The notes under the pieces are model-generated. The model was not told where the DNA came from and did not search any database. It saw only the letters and a program-made list of their open reading frames with translations. Below are positions 1 to 8,314 of a stretch of DNA of 64,000 bases, piece by piece. Numbering within the stretch: position 1 is the first letter of the stretch; the number at the start of each line of letters is the position of its first letter. The translations under genes were made by a program, and so were the position numbers. The stretch is from Floridanema evergladense (lineage in GTDB: Bacteria; Cyanobacteriota; Cyanobacteriia; Cyanobacteriales; Aerosakkonemataceae): assembly GCF_041929205.1 (NCBI RefSeq), contig NZ_JBHFNT010000073.1. The stretch is one strand, 5' to 3'.

Positions 1-122
1 GGATAACGTTTGAATGCAGCGGGTTGAGTTGAAGAATCGACATAATTGGGATCGATTTGCACCGAGAGAAATGAGAGTTTTGTCGCTTCGTGGTATTGAT
101 TTTTGGCAATCTTAGGCAGCAT
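1..122 (-). CDS. Partial unrecognised protein, 5' end only
   Basis: On the minus strand an ATG at 122 opens a frame that stays open to the window edge, about 40 codons, starting MLPKIAKNQYHEATKL. It overlaps the stop of the ankyrin gene by about 11 bases, as in translationally coupled operons, so it is probably the fifth gene of the transcript that begins near 1857. I do not recognise the family. The composition (charged, Tyr/Phe/Pro present, no low complexity) looks like a soluble protein. Only the continuation outside the window can settle whether it is real. Confidence 0.55.
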   Translation of the reverse strand, partial: MLPKIAKNQYHEATKLSFLSVQIDPNYVDSSTQPAAFKRY

Positions 123-582
123 TTTTCAAAATCCTTAAAATTTCCCGATTTGCTGCAAAGTCGATCGCCAAAAAATCATCCAAATTTTTCAACTGAGAAT
201 TTGCACCTGCTGCTAAAAGCGCATTCACTATTTCCGTTTTACCTGCGGAAGCTGCATACATTAATACTGTCGCACCGTTATCATTTTGGTTATTGATATC
301 GATTTTTGCTTCCAGCAGTAAACTCATTAAATCTAGACGATCGCGAAAACAAGCAAACCATAAAGCATTGTTTCCGTCATTATTTTTGATGTTAACATTT
401 GCTCCAGCATCAATTAGCGATCGCACAACATTTACCTCACCTAATTGAGTCGCTTTCATCAAAGCTGTATCGCCATTACTTCCCCGTCGATCTAAATTTT
501 CTGGATCAAATTCGTTAGCTAACAACCATTGATTCATGTCTACTGATGAAACTGCTACCACCATTTTTTCCTCCTTGTTCAA
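112..582 (-). CDS. Ankyrin-repeat protein
   Basis: A 156-residue protein made mainly of three to four ankyrin repeats from about residue 36 to 140. The hallmarks are visible: GDTALMKATQLGEVNVVRSL, then DAGANVNIKNNDGNNALWFA, then ATVLMYAASAGKTEIVNALL. Ankyrin repeats bind partner proteins, and no catalytic motif is present. There is no signal peptide, so it should be cytoplasmic. A strong Shine-Dalgarno (AAGGAGG) precedes the ATG, and only 3 bases separate it from the ferredoxin gene, so the two are very likely co-transcribed. It may modulate or assemble a partner of that ferredoxin; this is inference from position only. Confidence 0.85.
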   Translation of the reverse strand: MNKEEKMVVAVSSVDMNQWLLANEFDPENLDRRGSNGDTALMKATQLGEVNVVRSLIDAGANVNIKNNDGNNALWFACFRDRLDLMSLLLEAKIDINNQNDNGATVLMYAASAGKTEIVNALLAAGANSQLKNLDDFLAIDFAANREILRILKNAA

Positions 583-585
583 ATC

Positions 586-882
586 TTAAAGATACTCGTC
601 TAACTCTACTTCCAAAATGCAATCAGAAGTTGGTTTAGCAACACAAGTCAACACATATCCATCAGCAATTTGTTTCTCGCTTAAGAAAATTTGTTCATCT
701 TGTTCCACTGTTCCCGACACAATTTTTCCTTGACACATTGCACAAGCACCGACTACACATTCAAAGGGAATTTTGATGCCGTATTCAGCAGCTTGATCGA
801 GAATAGATTCAGTCTCAGGTACATCAATTGTTTGCGAAAAACCTCGACTTTTGTTAATTAAAGTCACCTTGTAACTTGTCAT
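586..882 (-). CDS. Plant-type [2Fe-2S] ferredoxin
   Basis: A 98-residue protein with the plant/cyanobacterial ferredoxin fold. The cluster ligands are in CVVGACAMCQGK (CX4CX2C) and a fourth cysteine about 30 residues later in YVLTCVAKP. It acts as a soluble one-electron carrier. The loop differs from photosynthetic PetF, where the first ligands sit in CRAGACSTC. The overall shape (ILDQAAEYGI..PFEC, EQDEQIFLSEKQI) is closer to specialised ferredoxins such as the heterocyst/nitrogenase FdxH type, but I would not call it fdxH. A perfect AGGAGG lies before the ATG. It is third in a tight minus-strand operon, so its client may be encoded beside it. Confidence 0.93.
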   Translation of the reverse strand: MTSYKVTLINKSRGFSQTIDVPETESILDQAAEYGIKIPFECVVGACAMCQGKIVSGTVEQDEQIFLSEKQIADGYVLTCVAKPTSDCILEVELDEYL

Positions 883-906
883 AGTTTCCTCCTGGAAATA
901 GCTTAC

Positions 907-1185
907 TCATTTAGCCAAACTTAACTGAGGATTAATCGCTAGATTAACTAGCGTTTGAGTTACGTCTAATGGTAAATTAGGCTCAGTCCAGGTAATAGTC
1001 CAGCGATCGCCAGATCCCATAAACTGCATATCATTATCTATACCAGGACGACCCAAAATATCAATCATTAGTCTTGCCAAAACACATTGGCTATTTACTG
1101 AACTAATCGCTACGATCGTCATTACTGTATCCGTATCTTCCAGCATTTCTTGCTCGATAAACTCAATTTTCATCTGCCTCTCCAT
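907..1185 (-). CDS. Unrecognised small protein in ferredoxin operon
   Basis: A 92-residue soluble protein of no family I recognise. It begins MERQMKIEFIEQEMLEDTDT and has a central alternating hydrophobic segment (TVMTIVAISSVNSQCVLARL). No signal peptide, metal motif or repeat is visible. The second Met (codon starting at 1173) has GGAGAGG just 3 bases upstream, so the true start is ambiguous by four residues. It lies 24 bases from both neighbours, between an unknown protein and the ferredoxin, so it is almost certainly in the same transcript. Confidence 0.75.
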   Translation of the reverse strand: MERQMKIEFIEQEMLEDTDTVMTIVAISSVNSQCVLARLMIDILGRPGIDNDMQFMGSGDRWTITWTEPNLPLDVTQTLVNLAINPQLSLAK

Positions 1186-1209
1186 CTCACTACAAAAAGA
1201 TTATTTCAG

Positions 1210-1857
1210 TTATCTTCTAACACCTGCAAACCGATTATTTAGCTGAGTAGCTTCATCCCAGGAAGGCGATCGATAATCTTCATTAACTGCGCGATCGACA
1301 TACCCTACTAAATCAGGTAACTCTTCACCCCTAATCTCTCCATTAACAAACATTTTCAGTTTTTCTTCCCAACCTGTTGGGTATTCTCTGATGATGGGAT
1401 GCTTCACAAAAATTGGTTGATATTCAGGTTTGTCAATATCGACAATAATATCTAAATAAAGAACTGCCAAAGGACGTACAAAAATTCCGGTAGCAGCAAT
1501 CTCAAAATCAGCATCAATTTCCTTTTGTTTTAACACCACCACAAAATGTCCAAATGGGGGAATTTTATAAGGTAATTGACTTCTATTTTCTACAGGTTTT
1601 ACCTCAACGTTATAACCCCTAGTTAACCCATCTGCCAAAGTCATGCCATCATAAAGTTGATCGGGATGGGGTACATAAATTGTAAATTGATGCAAATCTA
1701 ACCAGGGATTTTGCGAAGGTTCATCACTGTCATCTTTCCAAGCATTGTAGTGCTTTCGCATCTCCTGACCAACATAACTTTCCTGATTACAAATATTGAT
1801 CAACGAGATGTTGAGAACCTGCTGATCGAACTGAGTAGACCCTAAAATTTTTATCAT
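1210..1857 (-). CDS. Unrecognised protein, first gene of ferredoxin operon
   Basis: A 215-residue soluble protein that I do not recognise. It has no signal peptide and no long hydrophobic helix, but several aromatic-rich strands (HQFTIYVPHPDQLYDGMTLA, PPFGHFVVVLKQKEIDADFE, LAVLYLDIIVDIDKPEYQPI), suggesting a mixed alpha/beta or beta fold. No catalytic signature is evident. It is the promoter-proximal member of the minus-strand series unknown, unknown, ferredoxin, ankyrin, partial gene, with 24 bases to the next start. Such ferredoxin-plus-unknown strings occur around nitrogenase or other redox enzyme loci in cyanobacteria, but no nif gene is visible here. Confidence 0.78.
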   Translation of the reverse strand: MIKILGSTQFDQQVLNISLINICNQESYVGQEMRKHYNAWKDDSDEPSQNPWLDLHQFTIYVPHPDQLYDGMTLADGLTRGYNVEVKPVENRSQLPYKIPPFGHFVVVLKQKEIDADFEIAATGIFVRPLAVLYLDIIVDIDKPEYQPIFVKHPIIREYPTGWEEKLKMFVNGEIRGEELPDLVGYVDRAVNEDYRSPSWDEATQLNNRFAGVRR

Positions 1858-2152
1858 TGAACTGACCTATTTTAGTAGTTTTTGTAATTATTTATGCGAT
1901 CGCAAAGCCTAGCATTAGCTCGCTCTCTGCAACCTTAAAACAAATTACCTTTCCTCATTAGAAAGGAATCAACTCAACTATTCCGTACTTTTGAATACTG
2001 AAATATCAGCAAAATTATTTTTTATTCTGTATTAAAATAAACAAATATTATAAAATATGTAGATTTTTGAAAAATTTGACATACTTTTAAGGTACGTTAG
2101 ATTCTTGCTAACGCACCAATTCTAGACAACTTACTGTAGAAAGGGAGCTAAT
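1858..2152. other. Intergenic region between ferredoxin operon and EPS kinase
   Basis: No gene is visible in these 295 bases. They should hold the promoter of the minus-strand ferredoxin operon (near 1858-1950, with a HIP1 site at about 1897) and the 3' end of the kinase transcript. An interrupted hairpin with arms CGTTAG (2095-2100) and CTAACG (2108-2113), extended by GGT/ACC, lies at 2091-2117. It could terminate the kinase message, but it lacks a clear U-tract. Confidence 0.5.
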
Positions 2153-4459
2153 TTATTTTCCTCGATCGCCTTTTCCAGATAACTGAGGTAGACGGAGATT
2201 TTTTATATCCAACCCTTTATTTTTAATGATGTGTCCGACTTGATTAAGAAACGCGATCGGCAAACTAACTTCTGTAGTTGTCAAATCCTCATTGTATGAT
2301 TTGGCATGATGGAAGTAACTATCCGGTTCATTTTCCACAATAATGCCATTGACCACCATACCCAAAACATTCTGATTCGACTGAACTAAAAATCCTTTAG
2401 AAGCAGATGCACTAACAGTGTCCACCACCCCAGGACGTGCTACCAACAGCACACCATCAGCCATTTTGCCTAAAGTCAGCGCATCAGCCACCAGTACCAG
2501 AGGTGCTGTATCGATGATGACGAAATTATAAGTCTGAGAAAAGTCTTCAATTAATGAAGCCATCCGCTTAGAATCAAGCAAAGCTAAAGGATTAGGCGGT
2601 ATGACTCCCGAAGGAAGCACATCTAAGTTAGGTATCACTTCTTTTACCGCTGAATTTACATCAGCTTGACCGACAATTACATCACTAAGTCCAGCAACAT
2701 TAGTTAAGTTCCAAATGTGATGTTGAATCGGATGGTGCAAATCAGCATCGATTAATAACACTTTCTGTCCTAACTGAGACATAGCTAAAGCTAAATTAGC
2801 TGAAACAGTTGACTTACCTTCCTTAGAAACAGAACTTGTGACTACAATAACTTTTAATTCGCGATCGGGACTGAGAAACTTCAAATTAGCCTGAAGCATC
2901 CTGTAAGTTTCACTAATAATCGAATGCGGAGCATCTTTAACCGGAAGTTTCACCGTCTCATCTGCTTTTCTCATGGGAATTGGAAATACCAGTCTCTTCT
3001 TCCAAGAAGGAATCATCCCCAACACAGTATACTTAAATATTTGTCGTAACTCTTTGGCTGTTTTCAGCGTTGGATCTGCTAAATCTACTGAGAAAGCTAC
3101 GATTACATAAATCATAGCTCCCGCTAAAAATCCCCCGATGATAAACAATTTTTTCTTGCTATCACCAGGCTTTTCGGGAATGCTTGCAGATTCAATTATC
3201 GTAGCATTACCAACATTTTGATTTTCAGCAATTTGTACTTCTTGGTAATTTTTTAAGAGCAATTGGTAGCTAGTTTGTGCTGCTTCCGTTTGCCGTTCCA
3301 AATCTCGTGCTTTTTCTTGTAATCTAGGTAAAAGATTGGCTCTTCTTCTGTAAGCTTCCCTAGTACTATTTAGAGTCGCTATTTGCTTAATTAAACCTAA
3401 GCGCTGTCCTTCATAAGTCACATAGTCAGTTGTTAGTTTTTCTTTCAACTCACTTGTTTGTAAACTATCATTTGGCGTTTGCGTTCTGGCATTGATAGAC
3501 TGTTTTACCTGATTTTGTAGCAATACTGTAAGTGCTTTCTTTTTATCTTCTAAGTTTAGGATTACGGGGTTTGTTGCTGTAAAACGAGTACGCTCTAATG
3601 CTAACTGAGATTCTACTGTTTGCAATTGCTCGCGGAGATTCTCAATTGTCTTAGACTGATTAACGCTACTCAAATCAATAACTTTTTCTGGGCTCATATT
3701 GATCTTTTGCTTGAGTTCAGCAACTCTAGCTGTTGTATCTGCCAGTTGAGCTTGAGTAGTAGCAAGTTGTCGATCGATGCCAGTGATTACATCAACAGCC
3801 ATCACACCTTCTTGTTCCAGAGCTACTATGTTATTTTTTTCTTTAAAAGAGCGTAAAGCTGCTTCGGCTTGCCGCAGATTAGCTTGAACTTTGGGTAGCT
3901 CCTGGCTAATAAATTCCTTAGCTGCTGCCGCCTGCGCTCGATTCTTCAATATATTATCTTCTATGTAAAGACTCATCAGTTTGTTGACGACATCGGCAGC
4001 TTCTTTGGCAGTTTTTGCTTTATAAGAAACTAGCAGGACATCTGTACCTTTGATCCCTTTCACTGTTAATCCTGACAAGAAGGCTTCTGGTGCGAGTAAG
4101 TTGCCTTTCTTATCTCTGAGATTGAGTGATTCTATGGTTTTTTGGACAATGGGAATTGAAGTGATGAGCTGGGCTTGTGTGTCTACGGGAGTGTTCAGCA
4201 TATTTAGGGTATCCAACTGTCCTAACTTTTCTCCCGCTTGAGTAATCAGTGAAGAACTGGTATTTTGCTTTTGAAACAGCAGCTTTCCACCTGCTTCATA
4301 AGTGGGCGTTTTTTTCAGTGCAGATATGGTAGCTAGTGCAAAAATAGCTAAGAATGCTACCCCACCAGGAAGCCAACGCCGTTTGAGGATTAGCCCAAAC
4401 TTTTGGAAATCTATGTCTTCGCTGTAGTCTTTAGGATTAATAGCACTCAGATGATTCAT
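2153..4459 (-). CDS. Wzc-like polysaccharide co-polymerase / BY-kinase
   Basis: A 768-residue inner-membrane protein joining a Wzz/GumC chain-length domain to a cytoplasmic bacterial tyrosine kinase. From the ATG at 4459: a short N-terminal tail (YSEDIDFQKFGLILKRRW), a first membrane helix, a long periplasmic coiled-coil region, a second helix (FIIGGFLAGAMIYVIVAFSV), then the kinase with Walker A SSVSKEGKST, Walker A' VLLIDADLHHP and Walker B NFVIIDTAP. The frame can be extended to a GTG at 4627, but those 56 residues look unlike the family and I prefer 4459. The usual C-terminal tyrosine cluster is missing; only two tyrosines occur in the tail. It should control length and export of the polysaccharide built by the divergent glycosyltransferase genes. 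Confidence 0.92.
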   Translation of the reverse strand: MNHLSAINPKDYSEDIDFQKFGLILKRRWLPGGVAFLAIFALATISALKKTPTYEAGGKLLFQKQNTSSSLITQAGEKLGQLDTLNMLNTPVDTQAQLITSIPIVQKTIESLNLRDKKGNLLAPEAFLSGLTVKGIKGTDVLLVSYKAKTAKEAADVVNKLMSLYIEDNILKNRAQAAAAKEFISQELPKVQANLRQAEAALRSFKEKNNIVALEQEGVMAVDVITGIDRQLATTQAQLADTTARVAELKQKINMSPEKVIDLSSVNQSKTIENLREQLQTVESQLALERTRFTATNPVILNLEDKKKALTVLLQNQVKQSINARTQTPNDSLQTSELKEKLTTDYVTYEGQRLGLIKQIATLNSTREAYRRRANLLPRLQEKARDLERQTEAAQTSYQLLLKNYQEVQIAENQNVGNATIIESASIPEKPGDSKKKLFIIGGFLAGAMIYVIVAFSVDLADPTLKTAKELRQIFKYTVLGMIPSWKKRLVFPIPMRKADETVKLPVKDAPHSIISETYRMLQANLKFLSPDRELKVIVVTSSVSKEGKSTVSANLALAMSQLGQKVLLIDADLHHPIQHHIWNLTNVAGLSDVIVGQADVNSAVKEVIPNLDVLPSGVIPPNPLALLDSKRMASLIEDFSQTYNFVIIDTAPLVLVADALTLGKMADGVLLVARPGVVDTVSASASKGFLVQSNQNVLGMVVNGIIVENEPDSYFHHAKSYNEDLTTTEVSLPIAFLNQVGHIIKNKGLDIKNLRLPQLSGKGDRGK

Positions 4460-4977
4460 GATGATTCTACTCTCAGAAAGGATGGACAAGTGTTCTACAA
4501 TACGGGTTGTCTTTAATGTGAACTTAAGAAAAGATATGGTAGTTTTTTTTACATAATTTAAGTGAAGTTGCCCAATAGGAAACTTAGGTATTTTTTCACT
4601 TTTAGTCAGATTATTATGTTGACTCACCTAAAAATGTTTTTATCATATCTTTCATAACCTTAACTAAATGAAATGGCAAGTAATTGGATATAAATACTGA
4701 AAAATACTGATATGGTTACTCAGTAAATCTACGGGGTACAGATTTGGCTCATAGCTATATAGTACCCAAAGAGGTAAAGAAATAATCAAATCAGACGATC
4801 TTAATGGACATACTATTCAATTTAGATATGCGAAGTATCTAAATTGAGGATGTTCCTAGTAATTGTATCAGTGTAGAGTTCTGAGTTAGTCGGTTAAAAT
4901 AGTGCCTGGTTCTGGGTTGAATAACGGTGACTTGAGAACCAATGGCAGTAAAGTAAAAAGCTTAAAGTTGGTAGAGC
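4460..4977. other. Divergent intergenic region, EPS locus
   Basis: This region separates the minus-strand kinase from the plus-strand glycosyltransferase series and should carry promoters for both. The first 168 bases could alternatively encode an N-terminal extension of the kinase from a GTG at 4627. The rest (4628-4977) is AT-rich with no ORF, tRNA or clear hairpin that I can support. Confidence 0.4.
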
Positions 4978-5889
4978 ATGAAGGATAACTATTTAGTTAG
5001 CATTGCAATTAATAACTACAACTATGGGCGTTTTCTAAGCCAAGCGATCGATAGTTCTTTAAACCAAAGCTACGACAATGTTGAAGTAATTGTAGTAGAT
5101 GATGGTTCGACTGATAATTCACGAGAAATCATCGCTAGTTACGGGGATAAAATTATCCCAGTGTTCAAGGCAAATGGTGGGCAGGCTTCGGCTTTTAATG
5201 CTGGTTTTGCGGCGAGTCGAGGGGAAATTATTTGCTTTTTGGATGCCGATGATGTCTGTTTGCCCGAAAAAGCGGTTGAAGTGGTTAAAGCATTTGGCGA
5301 TCGCACAGACTTAGAATGGTGTTTTCATCCCCTAAAATGGGTCGATGGCGAAGCAAAATCCTCGATCGAAAGAGGATTTAATTACCCGCCTGCCGGAGAA
5401 TACGATCTAAGAGAACATATTAAAGGAGGCAAACTAAGAGATAAATTACCAGTTCTTCCTTCAACTTCTGGTTTATGCTTTAGACGATCGCTCTTAGAAA
5501 AAATCTTACCCATGCCGGAAGCCAAAAGAATTGGTCTGAACGATGGTTATTTGGAATTTACGGCGATCGCACTAAGCAAAGGATTACTCCTAGATCGAGA
5601 ATTGGCACTTTATCGCGTTCACGGCAATAATGCCTACAGCATGAGGAAAGATAACCGCCTAGTCGCAGCTAGAATCCTGACCCTAACTGCCTATTGGATG
5701 CGCGTAAATTATCCATTTCTATCTAAATTTACCAACAATATATTTGCCGCTGCTTTGGGTGCATTTTGGCATAGCGGAGGTGTAGAACCAGAATATCAAG
5801 AATTTGTCAACAAATACTTCAGTTCACTCACACCTCTGGAAAAAATAGAAATTAACGCCAGGGCTATTTACCATCGTCTAAAACCGTGA
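4978..5889 (+). CDS. Family 2 glycosyltransferase
   Basis: A 303-residue inverting GT-A glycosyltransferase. The N-terminal nucleotide-binding strand and motif VIVVDDGSTDNSREI and the metal-binding acidic motif ICFLDADDVC are intact. It transfers a sugar from a nucleotide donor to a growing lipid-linked or polymer acceptor at the cytoplasmic face; the specific sugar cannot be inferred. No membrane helices are evident. Its stop overlaps the next gene's GTG start (GTGA), so it is translationally coupled to the polymerase gene and begins the plus-strand EPS operon. Confidence 0.93.
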   Translation: MKDNYLVSIAINNYNYGRFLSQAIDSSLNQSYDNVEVIVVDDGSTDNSREIIASYGDKIIPVFKANGGQASAFNAGFAASRGEIICFLDADDVCLPEKAVEVVKAFGDRTDLEWCFHPLKWVDGEAKSSIERGFNYPPAGEYDLREHIKGGKLRDKLPVLPSTSGLCFRRSLLEKILPMPEAKRIGLNDGYLEFTAIALSKGLLLDRELALYRVHGNNAYSMRKDNRLVAARILTLTAYWMRVNYPFLSKFTNNIFAAALGAFWHSGGVEPEYQEFVNKYFSSLTPLEKIEINARAIYHRLKP

Positions 5890-7157
5890 ACCCAAAAATT
5901 GAAAAAGCATTAGCAATTTTCGGTCTGCTCGTTTTCTCCGGCGTAATCGGTATGGTCAGCTATGGTCGGGGCTCCGACGGAGCAGGAGGAAGTGCAGGAG
6001 GCAGCAACCCATTTGACAAAATCATGATGGTGCTGAGATATGCTTACTATGGTTATACCATTTTCATGCTGACAGTACGGCTGAAAACAGTAGTTCGTCC
6101 GGCTCTCAGGGATGTCTTAATCTGGGGTTTGATGGGAGTAATTGTGATGTCCTATCTCTGGTCTGATTTCCCAGATATATCCGAAAAAAATGGCAGATTA
6201 ACATTGCTCACATCCCTATTCGGGCTATACCTCGCTTCCCGCTATAGCATGAAAGAGCAAATGAGTATCTTGCAGTGGACATTCGGTATCTCTGTAGTTT
6301 TCAGCTTGTTATATAGTGGGGCACTTCCTAATTATGGAATCGAACAAGGAACCCATAAAGGAGCTTGGCGTGGTCCTTTACTCCACAAAAATCACTTCGC
6401 TCGCTTCATAGCTATATCCACAGTACCTCTGTTATTTGCAGCCTTGAAAGCTAAAAAACATCGGAAAATTATCTGGGGTATTTTTATCCTTTCAATTCTT
6501 CTAGTTCAGCTGAGTACTTCCAAAACTGGCCTCCTAGTTTTTTTCACCTTAATGCTACTTGTACCGCTATGTAAAGCATTGCAATTAACCAAATCAGTAA
6601 TTGTTCCCTTTTTGATTTTCATCGTTTTAATCGGTGCTAGTGCAGCGACATGGTTAGTTAATAATTGGGAGCCTTTTCTCTACGGTCTTGGCAAAGACCC
6701 AACTCTCACGGGACGCACAGACATCTGGGCATTTGTCATCGATAAAATTAGAGAGCGCCCTTGGTTAGGCTTTGGTTATGAAGCATTTTGGGAACCGGGA
6801 GGAGAAGGAGAAAATGTAAAGTTTTATATTCTCTTAGTGTTATCTCAAGCTCACAATGGCTATTTAGATGTAGCAGTTCATTTGGGATTAATTGGGTTCG
6901 CACTTTGGTTTGGTAGTTTGATACTTTGCTTTTTCAGAGGACTAATTTGGGCAAGAGTTGGCGGAGAAATAGAAGACTTGTGGCCTCTGTTGTATGTAAT
7001 ATTTTTATTAGTGTACAATAATACTGAGTCTACTATTGTAGAAACTAATTCTTTCTTCTGGATATTATACGTGGCAGCAAGTTTGTCCATGAAGCGAATT
7101 CGGGCAGTAATACCGGGAGCTTGGGAAATTGAAACTGAGAATAAAAAGTTAGTTTAA
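5886..7157 (+). CDS. O-antigen ligase / polymerase (Wzy/WaaL/ExoQ-like)
   Basis: A 423-residue polytopic membrane protein with about ten or more hydrophobic helices and a long loop typical of the O-antigen ligase/polymerase superfamily. Family-typical segments are LHKNHFARFIAIS, LTGRTDIWAFVIDKIRERPW and SQAHNGYLDVAVHLGLIGFA. It should polymerise repeat units or ligate the polymer at the periplasmic face. It starts with GTG inside the stop of the previous glycosyltransferase gene. Together with the Wzx-like flippase at 12415-13743 and the Wzc-like kinase it indicates a Wzx/Wzy-dependent pathway. Confidence 0.88.
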   Translation: MNPKIEKALAIFGLLVFSGVIGMVSYGRGSDGAGGSAGGSNPFDKIMMVLRYAYYGYTIFMLTVRLKTVVRPALRDVLIWGLMGVIVMSYLWSDFPDISEKNGRLTLLTSLFGLYLASRYSMKEQMSILQWTFGISVVFSLLYSGALPNYGIEQGTHKGAWRGPLLHKNHFARFIAISTVPLLFAALKAKKHRKIIWGIFILSILLVQLSTSKTGLLVFFTLMLLVPLCKALQLTKSVIVPFLIFIVLIGASAATWLVNNWEPFLYGLGKDPTLTGRTDIWAFVIDKIRERPWLGFGYEAFWEPGGEGENVKFYILLVLSQAHNGYLDVAVHLGLIGFALWFGSLILCFFRGLIWARVGGEIEDLWPLLYVIFLLVYNNTESTIVETNSFFWILYVAASLSMKRIRAVIPGAWEIETENKKLV

Positions 7158-7213
7158 ATCTCTCAAATAGCTCTGGGAGGGTAATTAATTAAGCGTACTT
7201 TGGACTAGAAAAA

Positions 7214-8314
7214 ATGCCGGACATAACTCTTTTTATGGCAGGTCTTGGTGGTGGTGGAGCAGAAAGGGTAATGCTCTACTTAGCTCGTGGTTTTGTCGAA
7301 AAAGGTCTAAGTGTAGACTTGGTTTTAGTCAAAACAGATGGCCCTTCTATATCTTTAATTCCGCCCCAAGTGCGAGTAATCAACTTAGATACTCGAAGAT
7401 TGTTGCGAAGTTTTCCCGCCTTGATAAGTTACTTGCGAAAAAATCAGCCTAAAGCTTTACTTTCAGCAATGGAAGATATCAATGTGGTGGCGCTTTTATG
7501 TCGGTGTTTGGCAGGAGTATCAACGCGAGTGGTGGTAAGCGTACACAACACGCTTTCAGTGGAGTCACAAACATCAACTCAAATCAAAAAGCGACTGGCA
7601 CCTTATTTAGCAAAGTTATTTTATCCTTTAGCCGATCGAGTAGTGACAGTATCGCAAGGGTCAGCAGATGATTTAATTAGTTTGGGTTTATCTCCAGAAA
7701 TTGTCAAAGTAATTTACAATCCCGTAGTAACACCAGAATTACTGAAAAAAGCTGCCGAACCTTTGACCCATCCTTGGTTTTTACCTGGAGAATCTCCGGT
7801 AATTTTAGCTGTGGGACGTTTGGATAAGCAAAAAGATTTTCCGACTTTAATTCGTGCTTTTGCTCAAGTTAAACAGCAACGTCCGGCAAGGTTGATGATA
7901 TTGGGAGAAGGTCAAGATAGAAACCTTTTGGAATCTTTGGTGCAGGAATTAGGGTTAGAAAAAGATGTGGCTTTACCTGGATTTGTGGATAATCCTTTTG
8001 CTTATATGAAGCGATCGGCATTGTTTGTCCTTTCTTCATTATATGAAGGATTGCCTACGGTGTTGATTGAAGCGATCGCAGTAGGAACTCCAGTAGTATC
8101 CACCGATTGCAAAAGTGGGCCAGCAGAAATTTTAGAAAACGGGAAATACGGAAAGTTAGTGCCTGTGGGAGATATTCCCGCTATGGCAGAAGCAATTATT
8201 AACGCTTTAGAGAACCCCTTAGATTCAACCTTATTGCAGCAAAAATCAGGAGAATTCTTATTAGAAAAGGCCGTGAAACAATATCTAGAAGTTTTACAGA
8301 TTGCTAGGAGATGA
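7214..8314 (+). CDS. Family 4 glycosyltransferase
   Basis: A 366-residue retaining GT-B glycosyltransferase. The N-terminal glycine-rich loop (MAGLGGGGAERVMLYLARGF) and the C-terminal donor-binding stretch (LSSLYEGLPTVLIEAIAVG, the EX7E motif, followed by GTPVVSTDCKSGPAEIL) are both present. This N-terminal loop pattern is typical of N-acetylgalactosamine/galactosyl transferases of capsule loci, but the sugar is not proven. The next gene begins in an ATGA overlap with its stop. Confidence 0.93.
   Translation: MPDITLFMAGLGGGGAERVMLYLARGFVEKGLSVDLVLVKTDGPSISLIPPQVRVINLDTRRLLRSFPALISYLRKNQPKALLSAMEDINVVALLCRCLAGVSTRVVVSVHNTLSVESQTSTQIKKRLAPYLAKLFYPLADRVVTVSQGSADDLISLGLSPEIVKVIYNPVVTPELLKKAAEPLTHPWFLPGESPVILAVGRLDKQKDFPTLIRAFAQVKQQRPARLMILGEGQDRNLLESLVQELGLEKDVALPGFVDNPFAYMKRSALFVLSSLYEGLPTVLIEAIAVGTPVVSTDCKSGPAEILENGKYGKLVPVGDIPAMAEAIINALENPLDSTLLQQKSGEFLLEKAVKQYLEVLQIARR

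Noticed and set aside
4460..4627. 56-residue N-terminal extension of the kinase from a GTG
   Set aside because: The family normally begins near the DYSEDIDFQKFG segment; the extension has no similarity to known Wzz-type N-termini. It cannot be fully excluded.
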